A stretch of 6,224 nt of DNA from positions 1 through 6,224 of the forward strand of contig VBOS01000228.1 in the NCBI GenBank assembly GCA_005893185.1, given 5' to 3'. Below are positions 1-6,002 of this stretch, one piece after another. This stretch comes from Candidatus Eiseniibacteriota bacterium (GTDB taxonomy: Bacteria; Eisenbacteria; RBG-16-71-46). The position numbers and the translations under genes were made by a program. Positions within the stretch are counted from its first letter, which is position 1; each line of letters begins with the position of its first letter. Below the pieces are notes generated by a model. The model was not told the origin of the DNA. It saw only the letters and a list, made by a program, of their open reading frames with translations, and searched no databases.

Positions 1-264
1 GCAGATCACGATCATCGCGAGCGGCAGGCCGAAGTAGAACTGCACGAAGCGCAGGCCGTCGGCATAGGCCTGGCCGGGGGTTGAGAGGAACGTGATGGCG
101 CTCGCCTGGGTCGCCATCACGGAGAGCGCGACCGCCGGCCACGGCATGCGCCGCCCGGCGAGCAGGTAGTCGGTGAGGTCGCGCTCGCCGCGGCTCTTCC
201 ACAGGCCGTAGAGGACGAAGGCGGCGAGGGTCGAGGCGAGGACGGTCCAGTCGAGCGCGCTCAA
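1..264 (-). CDS. Sodium:solute symporter family protein, N-terminal part (truncated by window edge)
   Basis: Membrane transporter of the sodium:solute symporter (SSS) family, expected to couple Na+ entry to uptake of a small solute across the inner membrane; the substrate cannot be told from this fragment. The visible 88 residues begin SALDWTVLASTLAAFVLYG, a first membrane helix. A short loop with the DYLLAGRRMPWPAVALS pattern follows, then the family-typical stretch ATQASAITFLSTPGQAY and a further hydrophobic helix (FGLPLAMIVIC) at the edge. I chose a TTG start at 264-262 because the conserved N-terminal helix begins immediately after it, a weak GGA lies 7 bases upstream, and the TTG overlaps the TGA stop of the preceding small membrane protein (TTGA, 4 bases), suggesting translational coupling. 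The frame is open upstream, so a slightly earlier start is possible. The remainder, normally around 500 residues, lies beyond base 1. Family assignment is firm; substrate is unknown. Confidence 0.85.
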   Translation of the reverse strand, partial: MSALDWTVLASTLAAFVLYGLWKSRGERDLTDYLLAGRRMPWPAVALSVMATQASAITFLSTPGQAYADGLRFVQFYFGLPLAMIVIC

Positions 265-428
265 TCGAATCCGTGCGTGAGCAGTCGCAGGGCCGCGATG
301 ATCACCAGCAGCTCGAGAACGACGAGCAGGTAGAGCCGGCTCCAGCTGCCGAGGATGGGCGGCGGCTCGTCGGGACCGCCTGTGGAATCGGTCTCGCCCG
401 GCGTGCGCGGTTCGCCCTCGACCGTCAT
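261..428 (-). CDS. Small single-helix membrane protein preceding the symporter
   Basis: A 55-residue protein starting MTVEGEPRTPG. It has a hydrophilic Gly/Pro/Glu-rich N-terminus, then PPPILGSWSRLY and one strong hydrophobic helix (LYLLVVLELLVIIAALRLL) ending in THGFD. The pattern 'P-x-LGSW-x-x-LY' plus one helix resembles, as far as I can recall, short peptides found beside SSS transporters in other bacteria. A role as accessory subunit or membrane partner of the transporter is inference. I prefer the ATG at 428 (GAGAG a few bases upstream) over an in-frame ATG at 458, whose extra residues (AAHRARSRA) look non-coding. It follows the PIG-L gene by 76 bases and its stop overlaps the symporter's TTG start, so the three genes are probably one transcript. 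Confidence 0.65.
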   Translation of the reverse strand: MTVEGEPRTPGETDSTGGPDEPPPILGSWSRLYLLVVLELLVIIAALRLLTHGFD

Positions 429-504
429 CGCTCTCGACCGGGCCCGATGCGCTGCCAACCCTGCGCGGTCGGCCCGCCCGCGGCGCCGACCACCCCCGCC
501 GCTG

Positions 505-2961
505 TCACCGCGACGTCCCGGGGCTCGAACGCGCTTCCACTCCTCCCGCCGCTTCCGGGCTCACGAGGTTCGCGAACAAGCGGTACGCGCCGGGCACTCC
601 CGCCGGAAGCTCGCGGAAGAACACGAGGCCGGTGTACACGAACACGCCGCGGCCGATCCGCGCATAGATCAGCCCGCCCGCGAGGTCCGATTCGCCGGGA
701 TCGTGGCAGGCCAGCACCGACTCGTACCGCGCGTCCACGGGCCCCGCGAAGTAGATGCCGCGCTCCTGGATCCAGCCGTCGAAATCGCGGGCGGTGATCT
801 TGTTGGGGCGCGTCACGAGTGGATGATCGGGCTTCGCGATCGTGACGGGCGCCGTCTCGTCGGTCACGCGATCGCGTGAGATCGTGAAGGGGAAGGGACC
901 GAGCCCCTCGCCGAGACCCGGCTCCGACGTGTTGTATTGGACGATGAGCCGGCCGCCCTTCGCCGCGTATTCCAGCAGGCGCGGCTCGAGCGCGCGCAGG
1001 CGCGGCCGCGTGTTGTAGGCGCGGATGCCCGCGACGATCGCGTCGAACTTCGCGAGATCGACCCGCTCCACGTCCTCGTCCGAGAGCGGCGTCCGGAATC
1101 GCGTCCCCGGAGCCCTCGATGAAACCGATTTCGCGCGCCGTGCACACGACGTCGTCGCGCACCAGCCTGGCCTCGGCATCCGGAAACATCACCTGGATCG
1201 GAATGTGCTCGTGATCGATCACGACCCGGCGCGTCGCCCAGGTCTGACCTTCGGCTGCGAACTCGGCGCGCATCGTGGCGGCGGAGGGCGCGGGGCCGGG
1301 CGTGACACGAAACGTCACGGTCGTCTCCTGAGCTGCGCGCGAGAGCCGTACGTCCTGCGAGGGAGGCGCCGCCGCCCAGCCGGCGGGGAGCGTCAGCCGC
1401 AGCGAGCCCGCGACCGGGCGATCGGCGCCCTCGACCGTCACGCTCACCGTCTTCGCCGCGGCACCGGGCAGCGGGAACACGTAGACGTCCTCCTCGAAGC
1501 GCAGGGTCGCGGGTGGCACGATCACGAGATCCCGGTAGCGCTCGCCCTGCACGCGATCGACCCAGCGGTAGGCGACCGGCACGTCGTAGACGATCCGTTC
1601 GCCTGCGATCCGAACGATGAACCGCGCGAGGAATGCCGGCTCGTTCTCCGGACGGAGCGCTTCGGCGGGATCGTCGAGCTGGAAGGATCCCACGCGCGGC
1701 GCCGAGCGCAGCCAGAAAGGCTGGGAGGGCTTGCGCGACTTGGGCACAGCCACGCGGAACGTGTCGGAAGCCGGCTCGTTGTACGCCAGAGATCGGGGAG
1801 CCGCGCGGTTCCCCGCCTCCGGCCGGATCTCCACCGACTCGAGCGTGACGGCGGCCGGCGAGCGGCGGAGCGCGGCGGTCGCGATCGAGACCACGGCGCC
1901 CGGCGAGACGGTCGGCGATTCCGCGATCGCCTCGAGCCAGAGACCGGCGCACGCTCGCATCAGCTCGTCGATCTCCGCGCGCTTCCGCAGGACGATCGCG
2001 GCGTCTCCGAGCGTCGCGACCGCGCGACGTGCCTTCGCGAGCGCCGGCAGCATGAGGTGTGGCGCTTGCGGGTCCCACGCCTTGCGCCCATCGGCGAGGG
2101 CGCGGGCGACGGCCTCCCCTCCCGCCACGCGCTTCCACGTCAGATCCACGCCCTCGAACAGGTCCTTCGCTGCGGGCTCGCCGAGCCGCACCTCGAACGC
2201 GTTGGCCCACGTGCCGCGGCGCTCGGCCGCTCCGAAACCCTGGCTCTTGTGCATGCTGCGGCTCTCCCCCGCAAGCTCGGTGTACGAGCGGCCGAGCAGC
2301 GGGTCGTAGGCCCCGAGATCCACCTGGATGCGCCCGGGCGTGGTGTCGGGCCCGGCGCCCCCAAAACGAAATGCATTCCACACCAGCCGCTTCGCGCGCC
2401 ACGGCTTCAGGTGGTCGAGCTGCGCGGGGAAGCGCGCGGGATCGGCGGCCGCCGCGAACGCCTCCTCCGCCAGCGCGGCCGATGCCGTGTGATGCCCGTG
2501 CCCGCCGAGCTTGGGCGTGAATCGCGTCACGATCACGTCGGGCTGGAAGGTGCGAATTGCGCGGACGACGTCGGCCAGAATGCGATCCTTGTCCCAGAAC
2601 TTGAGCGTCTCGTCTGTGTTCTTCGAGTAGCCAAAGTCGAGGGCCGCTGCGTCCGGATCAACCCGAGGGCCACGCCGCTCTCGCTCCCGATCAGGTTCTG
2701 CCCGCCGTCGCCGCGCGTCATCGCGAGGTAAGCCGTGCGCACCTTGCGGCCGTTCGCGAGCCAGGCGAGCAGCGCTGTGTTCTCGTCGTCGGGATGCGCC
2801 GCGATCATCATCGCGCTGCCCACAACTTCGAGCCGGTCGAGCGCGAGCCGGATCTGCGCCGCGTCCATCGGGGGGCGCGGGCGCGGGTCGGCGGAGGCCA
2901 CGGCGGCCGTGAGGACGGCTACGACAGCCGCCAGGCAACGCGTGAGGCGCCAGCCCGTCAT
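505..2961 (-). pseudogene. Secreted PIG-L (LmbE-like) deacetylase with C-terminal beta and GATase-like domains, frame broken twice
   Basis: Zn-dependent N-acetyl-sugar deacetylase family (PIG-L/LmbE), probably exported. The N-terminus from the ATG at 2961 is a signal peptide (MTGWRLTRCLAAVVAVLTA, likely cut after ASA). The metal motif AHPDDE is at residues 55-60, followed by TRGDGGQNLIGSE and GLIRTQ (to residue 105, base 2647). The sequence then continues in another frame at 2644 with ALDFGYSKN, the second His motif GGHGHHTASA (about 2479-2508), MHKSQGFG, a long all-beta region and YDHIP-like EHIPIQ. The frame changes again near 1084-1099: EIGFIEGSGDAIPDA is followed by LSDEDVERVDLAKFDAIVAG and a GATase/ThuA-like end with ITARDFDGWIQERG and LPAGVPGAYRLFANLVS, stopping at 505. 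At both breaks residues normally present in the family are missing, so these look like out-of-frame deletions of tens of bases, not single-base errors. The first and last parts share one frame; the middle is shifted. An alternative start is ATG 2982. No clear ribosome binding site is seen. The family is certain; whether the lesions are real is not. Confidence 0.85.
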
Positions 2962-3054
2962 GCGACGCGGAACACAGTGCATCCACGTACCACCGGGCGG
3001 GAGCGAGACGGCCTGGTCGTGCGCAGTCGCAGATGGCACGGTCGCGATCTTCCG

Positions 3055-3162
3055 GCGACCGAGGCGCGTGTCGCGCGCGCGGTACACCTCGCCCATGCCG
3101 CCTGCGCCGAGCAGGGCCGTGATCTCGTAGGGGCCGAGGCGCCGGCCGGGGGCGAGTTCCAT
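3055..3162 (-). pseudogene. Ser/Thr protein kinase (PknB-like), first 36 codons only, joined in frame to the PIG-L leader
   Basis: The ATG at 3162 opens MELAPGRRLGPYEITALLG, then AGGMGEVYRARDTRLGR. This is the start of a Hanks-type kinase with an intact glycine-rich ATP loop (G-A-G-G-M-G-E-V, residues 19-26). In this family the next residues should contain VAIK with the ATP-anchoring lysine. Instead, after R36 the sequence turns to unrelated RKIATVPSATAHDQAV and runs without a stop into the PIG-L signal peptide at residue 68. There is no catalytic loop, DFG motif or C-terminal domain anywhere in the window, so it cannot be an active kinase. A TACATT hexamer at 3170-3175 just upstream could be a -10 box for a near-leaderless transcript, but no -35 box is seen. 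Starts of this kind are often present in many near-identical paralogous copies per genome, so real recombination and misassembly are both possible. Confidence 0.75.
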
Positions 3163-3211
3163 GCGGGGCAATGTACCCCAAGGGCGCGCCCCGCCGCCCA
3201 AGGCCGAGCGA

Positions 3212-3240
3212 GCCGCGCGTCACTCGCTGTGACGCGCGGC
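3212..3240 (-). terminator. Perfect 12-bp hairpin downstream of the RRM gene, no T-tract
   Basis: GCCGCGCGTCAC at 3212-3223 and its exact reverse complement at 3229-3240 are separated by a 5-base loop (TCGCT). It begins 34 bases past the RRM stop codon, in the only gap between that gene and the kinase fragment. Neither strand has a T-run after it, so it may be a GC-rich pause or 3'-end protecting hairpin instead of a classical intrinsic terminator. Confidence 0.45.
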
Positions 3241-3274
3241 GCGGCGGCGAGCAGGATTCAGTCGCGGTTAGCGG

Positions 3275-3577
3275 TTAGTAGGGGCGCCTTCCGCCGCGCT
3301 GCGGGCCGCCGGCGCCCGCGCCGCCCCGAGTCTCGCCCTTGGGCCGCGCCTCGTTCACGTTGAGCGACTTCCCTTTCACCATCTTGCCGTTGACGCCCGC
3401 GATCGCCGCCTTGCCCTCGTTGTTGTTCGGCATCTCGACGAATCCGAAGCCGCGGGGCTCCCCGGTGAACTTGTCCTTGATCACGCTCACCGACGCGACC
3501 TTGCCGTAGGCACCGAACGCCTCCTGCAGGTCTTCTTCCGTGATCTCGCGCGGCAGGTTACCGACGAAGATGTTCAT
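3275..3577 (-). CDS. RRM-domain RNA-binding protein with Gly/Arg-rich tail
   Basis: A complete 100-residue single-RRM protein of the bacterial Rbp type, expected to bind single-stranded RNA in the cytoplasm. RNP2 is IFVGNL (residues 3-8) and RNP1 is RGFGFVEM (about 42-49), both with the aromatic residues used for RNA stacking. They are separated by the usual alpha-helix (TEEDLQEAFGAYG) and the KDKFTGEPRG linker. After about residue 78 the protein ends in a disordered RGG-type tail (RGGAGAGGPQRGGRRPY). The ATG at 3577 is strongly supported by an AGGAGG ribosome binding site 5 bases upstream and by homology starting at residue 1. The start overlaps the stop of the preceding hydroxylase frame (ATGA), so the two genes may be co-transcribed. 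Cyanobacterial relatives are cold-induced and act in RNA stability; such a role here is inference. No lesion is seen. Confidence 0.93.
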   Translation of the reverse strand: MNIFVGNLPREITEEDLQEAFGAYGKVASVSVIKDKFTGEPRGFGFVEMPNNNEGKAAIAGVNGKMVKGKSLNVNEARPKGETRGGAGAGGPQRGGRRPY

Positions 3578-4304
3578 CCTGACCTCCTCTCTGCTCCGAC
3601 CCGCAGCGATTCAGCCGGCTCCCCGGCCTCCGCGGGCACATCCTTACTCCCATTCTCCGCGACCCTCGCGCTCCGGCCGCGGTGAATCTCTCCGCGCATG
3701 CGCCTGCCGAACCGGCTGTGGCGCCGCGCCAGCTTCTTCGCCCCCTCCCGCGTTCCTGCCGGCTCAGCGGCCTCGGTCACAAGCGAGCCTAGCAGGAAAT
3801 CCGCGACCGGAACCAGCACGTTCAGGTTGCGGTCCATCTGGAAATGATGGATCCGGTGATGGCGCTCGAGGAACAGCCGATGTAGTAGAGGAGGAACACC
3901 CCCGCCGCGCACGCCGGGAGCAGGAAGGCGAAGCGCATGATGCCGGCAGCTGTGAGCGCCCAGGCCAGCAGCAGCCACGGAATGACGTTGATCGCGATCA
4001 GGATCGGCCCACCCCACCACGCGAACGTGAGGGCCTCCTCCTGCTCTTCCTCCGCCACGTGAAACGTGTCGTCGAACTTGCAGAGCTGGTGATGGACGAG
4101 GGTGTGCGAGGTGAAGCATTCCTTCGGGAGCCAGGGCCGATGGAGCCAGTAGCGGTGGAAGGCCCACTCGAACAGGCTCGCCTGCACGACGGCTACCGGG
4201 AGGACGGCGAGCGCTGCGAGAACGTTCAATCGAGCCCCAAAACAAGAATCGCCAGGGGGTCCCCGGCGGAAGATGAATGAGCGCTGCCATCCAAGTCGAC
4301 CCAA
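3574..4304 (-). pseudogene. Fatty-acid hydroxylase/sterol-desaturase superfamily membrane protein, frame broken by internal deletion
   Basis: Di-iron membrane oxygenase family that hydroxylates or desaturates lipids, sterols or carotenoids. From ATG 4304 the frame gives a hydrophobic helix (residues about 26-45), then His clusters HRYWLH (50-55) and HTLVHH (67-72) with HQLCKFDDTFHV, then two more helices ending VFLLYYIG (to base 3876). The reading then has to shift frame near 3874-3881 to continue as RLFLERHHRIHHFQMDRNLN, VLVPVADFLLGSLVTEAAEP and a basic tail that stops at 3574. The family normally has a short segment with another His pair (HYxxH type) between YYIG and LERHH. It is absent, so this looks like an out-of-frame deletion and the protein would lack an iron ligand cluster. 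Residues 1-25 from ATG 4304 are atypical and read through a terminator-like hairpin; a TTG at 4229 directly before the first helix is an alternative start. Substrate unknown. Confidence 0.75.
4238..4268 (-). terminator. Terminator-like hairpin with T-rich tail between helicase and hydroxylase
   Basis: On the minus strand CGCC-GGGG and CCCC-TGGCG (4250-4268) can pair with one bulged base and a tight loop, followed by ATTCTTGTTTT (to about 4238). This is the only T-rich run of this kind in the window and lies 135 bases past the helicase stop. It fits an intrinsic terminator for the helicase. It also lies between a possible promoter (4314-4342) and the TTG start of the hydroxylase, so it could act as a leader attenuator. 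Confidence 0.5.
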
Positions 4305-4313
4305 GACGAGGGT

Positions 4314-4342
4314 AGTATCGGCTGGAAAGGCCGGGAAAGCAA
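4314..4342 (-). promoter_or_regulatory. Possible sigma-70 promoter for the hydroxylase-RRM unit
   Basis: On the minus strand TTGCTT (4342-4337) and GATACT (4319-4314) are separated by exactly 17 bases. They match 3 of 6 and 4 of 6 bases of the -35 and -10 consensus. Transcription would start near 4307, almost at ATG 4304 and about 78 bases before TTG 4229. The 98-base gap between the helicase stop and ATG 4304 contains nothing else recognisable. Confidence 0.3.
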
Positions 4343-4402
4343 TTCCTGTTTTCGTCGATCACCTGTCAGGGAGCGGCAGCGCGGGATTTCAGACCGCAGC
4401 TG

Positions 4403-5719
4403 TCACATTCTCCGGCGCCTGCGGTCCGGCGCGCCCCGCTTCGGCCGCCGCCCATGGGAGTCCTCGGGCGATGGCGCGGGACGGGGTGCCGGCGGGCGCT
4501 GCGCCGCGCGCTCGCCGCGATCGGTGCGGCCGGAGGTCGAGCCGTCCCGGCGGCGGCCTCCTTGAGGGGTGGGCCGCGCCGACCCGTCGGAGTGCCGCTT
4601 GTAGTCGAAATCCGGGATCACCACGCGCGGGATGGAGCGGCCGAGGAAGCGCTCGATCGCAGCGACCTCCGCCTTCTCTTCGGGGCTCATGAGCGTGAAG
4701 GCGTCACCGGTCGCGTGGACGCGGCCGGTGCGCCCGATGCGGTGGACGTAGTCCTCGGGGGTGTGCGGCACGTCGTAGTTGATCACGTGGGAGATGTCGT
4801 CCACGTCGATCCCGCGGGAGGCGATGTCGGTCGCCACCAGCACCTGGATCCGCCCCCGCTTCAGGTCTTCGAGCGCGCGCTCGCGCTGGCCCTGGGAGCG
4901 GTCGCCGTGGAGCGCCGCCACCGAGTGCCCGCGGCTCTTGAGCTGGCGCGCGAGCCGGTCGGCGCCGTGCTTGGTGCGCGCGAAGACGATCGCGCTGCCG
5001 ACCTCGGGGCTCAGCAGCACCTGGTCGAGCAGGTCGGTCTTGAGATGGCGCGGGACGGGATAGATGGCCTGCGTGATGCCGGCCGCCGGCCGCGACGGCG
5101 GCGCCAGGTCGACGCGCTGCGGATCGACCAGGGCCTCGCTCGCGACGCGGTTGAGCTCGGGCGGCATCGTGGCGGAGAACATCAGGGTCTGGCGGCGCTC
5201 GGGCAGCAGCCGCAGGATGCGGCGCAGATCGGGCGCGAATCCCATGTCCACCATCCGATCGGCCTCGTCGAGCACGAGGACCTCGATGTCCTCGAATGTG
5301 ACGCTCTGTCGTCCGTGCAGGTCGAGCAGCCGGCCGGGAGTGGCGACCAGCAGGTCCACGCCCTCGCGGCGCAGCATGCGCTCCTGCGGCCCGATCGGCA
5401 CGCCCCCATAGGCCACGCCCGGGCGCAGGCCGGTGAACCGCCCGTAGTCGCGGGCGTTGGTCTCGACCTGCGCCGCCAGCTCTCGGGTCGGGACCAGCAC
5501 GAGCGCCCGCAGCGCACGGTTCCCGTCGAGCAGCCGCGCCAGGATCGGCAGCAGGAACGCAGCCGTCTTTCCGGTTCCGGTCTGAGCCGCCCCGACCAAG
5601 TCGCGGCCCGCGAGGATGATCGGGATCGCGCGCTGCTGGATGGGCGTGGGATCGGTGTATCCGGCCGCCCTCACGCCCTTGACGATGGGCGCGGGCAGAC
5701 CGAGACGCGTGAACGGCAT
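4403..5719 (-). CDS. rhlE: DEAD-box ATP-dependent RNA helicase, RhlE-like
   Basis: A complete 438-residue RNA helicase that unwinds or remodels RNA duplexes using ATP, in ribosome assembly or mRNA decay. Motifs appear in order: aromatic F3 and Q-motif (GYTDPTPIQ, 20-28), Walker A AQTGTGKT (45-52), PTRELA (77-82), GG (105-106), TPGR (127-130), DEAD (151-154), SAT (182-184), then in the second RecA domain IVFARTK, ALHGDRSQ, VATDIASRGIDV and HRIGRTGR. After about residue 370 comes an Arg-rich low-complexity tail (GGRRRDGSTSGRTDRG onward), common in RhlE-type proteins for RNA contact. The ATG at 5719 follows GGAGG by 4 bases; that Shine-Dalgarno lies in the palindrome CCTCCGGAGG (5724-5733). A TATAGT hexamer at 5765-5760 is a candidate -10 box with a leader of roughly 35 bases. 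No lesion is seen. DEAD-box identity is certain; the RhlE subfamily name is based on the N-terminal pattern and tail. Confidence 0.95.
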   Translation of the reverse strand: MPFTRLGLPAPIVKGVRAAGYTDPTPIQQRAIPIILAGRDLVGAAQTGTGKTAAFLLPILARLLDGNRALRALVLVPTRELAAQVETNARDYGRFTGLRPGVAYGGVPIGPQERMLRREGVDLLVATPGRLLDLHGRQSVTFEDIEVLVLDEADRMVDMGFAPDLRRILRLLPERRQTLMFSATMPPELNRVASEALVDPQRVDLAPPSRPAAGITQAIYPVPRHLKTDLLDQVLLSPEVGSAIVFARTKHGADRLARQLKSRGHSVAALHGDRSQGQRERALEDLKRGRIQVLVATDIASRGIDVDDISHVINYDVPHTPEDYVHRIGRTGRVHATGDAFTLMSPEEKAEVAAIERFLGRSIPRVVIPDFDYKRHSDGSARPTPQGGRRRDGSTSGRTDRGERAAQRPPAPRPAPSPEDSHGRRPKRGAPDRRRRRM

Positions 5720-5759
5720 TCAGCCTCCGGAGGCGTAGGGCGAGATCGAGCGCGACGGC

Positions 5760-5765
5760 ACTATA
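5760..5765 (-). promoter_or_regulatory. Candidate -10 box of the helicase promoter
   Basis: The minus strand reads TATAGT, 5 of 6 matches to the sigma-70 -10 consensus, in otherwise GC-rich DNA, about 40 bases upstream of the helicase ATG. No good -35 box is found 16-18 bases further upstream. The hexamer overlaps the end of a 15-bp near-repeat. Confidence 0.35.
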
Positions 5766-5774
5766 GCGAATTTC
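5760..5774. repeat. Copy 1 of a 15-bp near-repeat in the divergent intergenic region
   Basis: ACTATAGCGAATTTC here and ACCATCGCGAATTTC at 5912-5926 differ at 2 of 15 bases and are in the same orientation, 152 bases apart. On the minus strand the similarity extends weakly to about 21 bases beginning GAAATTCGC. The copies flank the centre of the 283-bp gap (5720-6002) between the helicase and the plus-strand gene. They could be operator sites or duplicated promoter elements. Confidence 0.45.
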
Positions 5775-5911
5775 GGGATTCCGCGCGGCGATGGGCCGCC
5801 ATCGGCGACGCGACCGCTCTCGGCGCACCCGCGAAGGGGACTCATCGGCAGATGGCTCTGACGCGGCCCCGGCTGAGTCGGGCCAGCTGCGACCGGGGGC
5901 GGGACGAGAGA

Positions 5912-5926
5912 ACCATCGCGAATTTC
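5912..5926. repeat. Copy 2 of the 15-bp near-repeat
   Basis: ACCATCGCGAATTTC, same orientation as copy 1 at 5760-5774, with 2 mismatches. It lies about 77 bases upstream of the plus-strand start codon at 6003. A TATGCT hexamer at 5952-5957 between this copy and the gene is a weak -10 candidate without a visible -35. I see no convincing gene in the rest of 5720-6002. Confidence 0.45.
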
Positions 5927-6002
5927 ACGACCGCCCAGGCTGCCGATCCGGTATGCTCCGCGCGCCCGCAGTCGCGCCTCGCCCCACACTCGGAGGAAAC
6001 GC

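Noticed and set aside
1081..2660. Programmed ribosomal frameshifting as explanation of the two PIG-L frame changes
   Set aside because: No slippery heptamer or downstream stem is evident, and residues conserved in the family are missing at both sites, which frameshifting would not cause.
1025..2731. A 568-codon plus-strand open frame antisense to PIG-L
   Set aside because: Arg/His-rich composition, no recognisable motif, and lies opposite conserved PIG-L coding sequence; typical antisense shadow in GC-rich DNA.
3182..3191. GGGCGCGCCC palindrome upstream of the kinase fragment as an operator
   Set aside because: A 10-base GC palindrome is expected by chance in DNA of this composition and has no second copy nearby.
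425..3223. A single 932-codon minus-strand open frame covering almost the whole PIG-L region
   Set aside because: Only its middle part (about 2644 to 1090) matches the PIG-L family. Its ends are Arg/Pro-rich shadow sequence, while family sequence continues in the other frame. It ends in an ATGA overlap with the small membrane protein, which I take as chance because FANLVS at the true C-terminus is in the frame stopping at 505.
3264..3277. Tandem GCGGTTA x2 at the RRM stop codon as a regulatory or attachment repeat
   Set aside because: Only two 7-base units, partly within the stop codon region, with no partner elsewhere in the window.
4704..5828. A 374-codon minus-strand open frame overlapping the helicase
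   Set aside because: Arg/Ala-rich shadow of the helicase in another frame, no motifs of its own.
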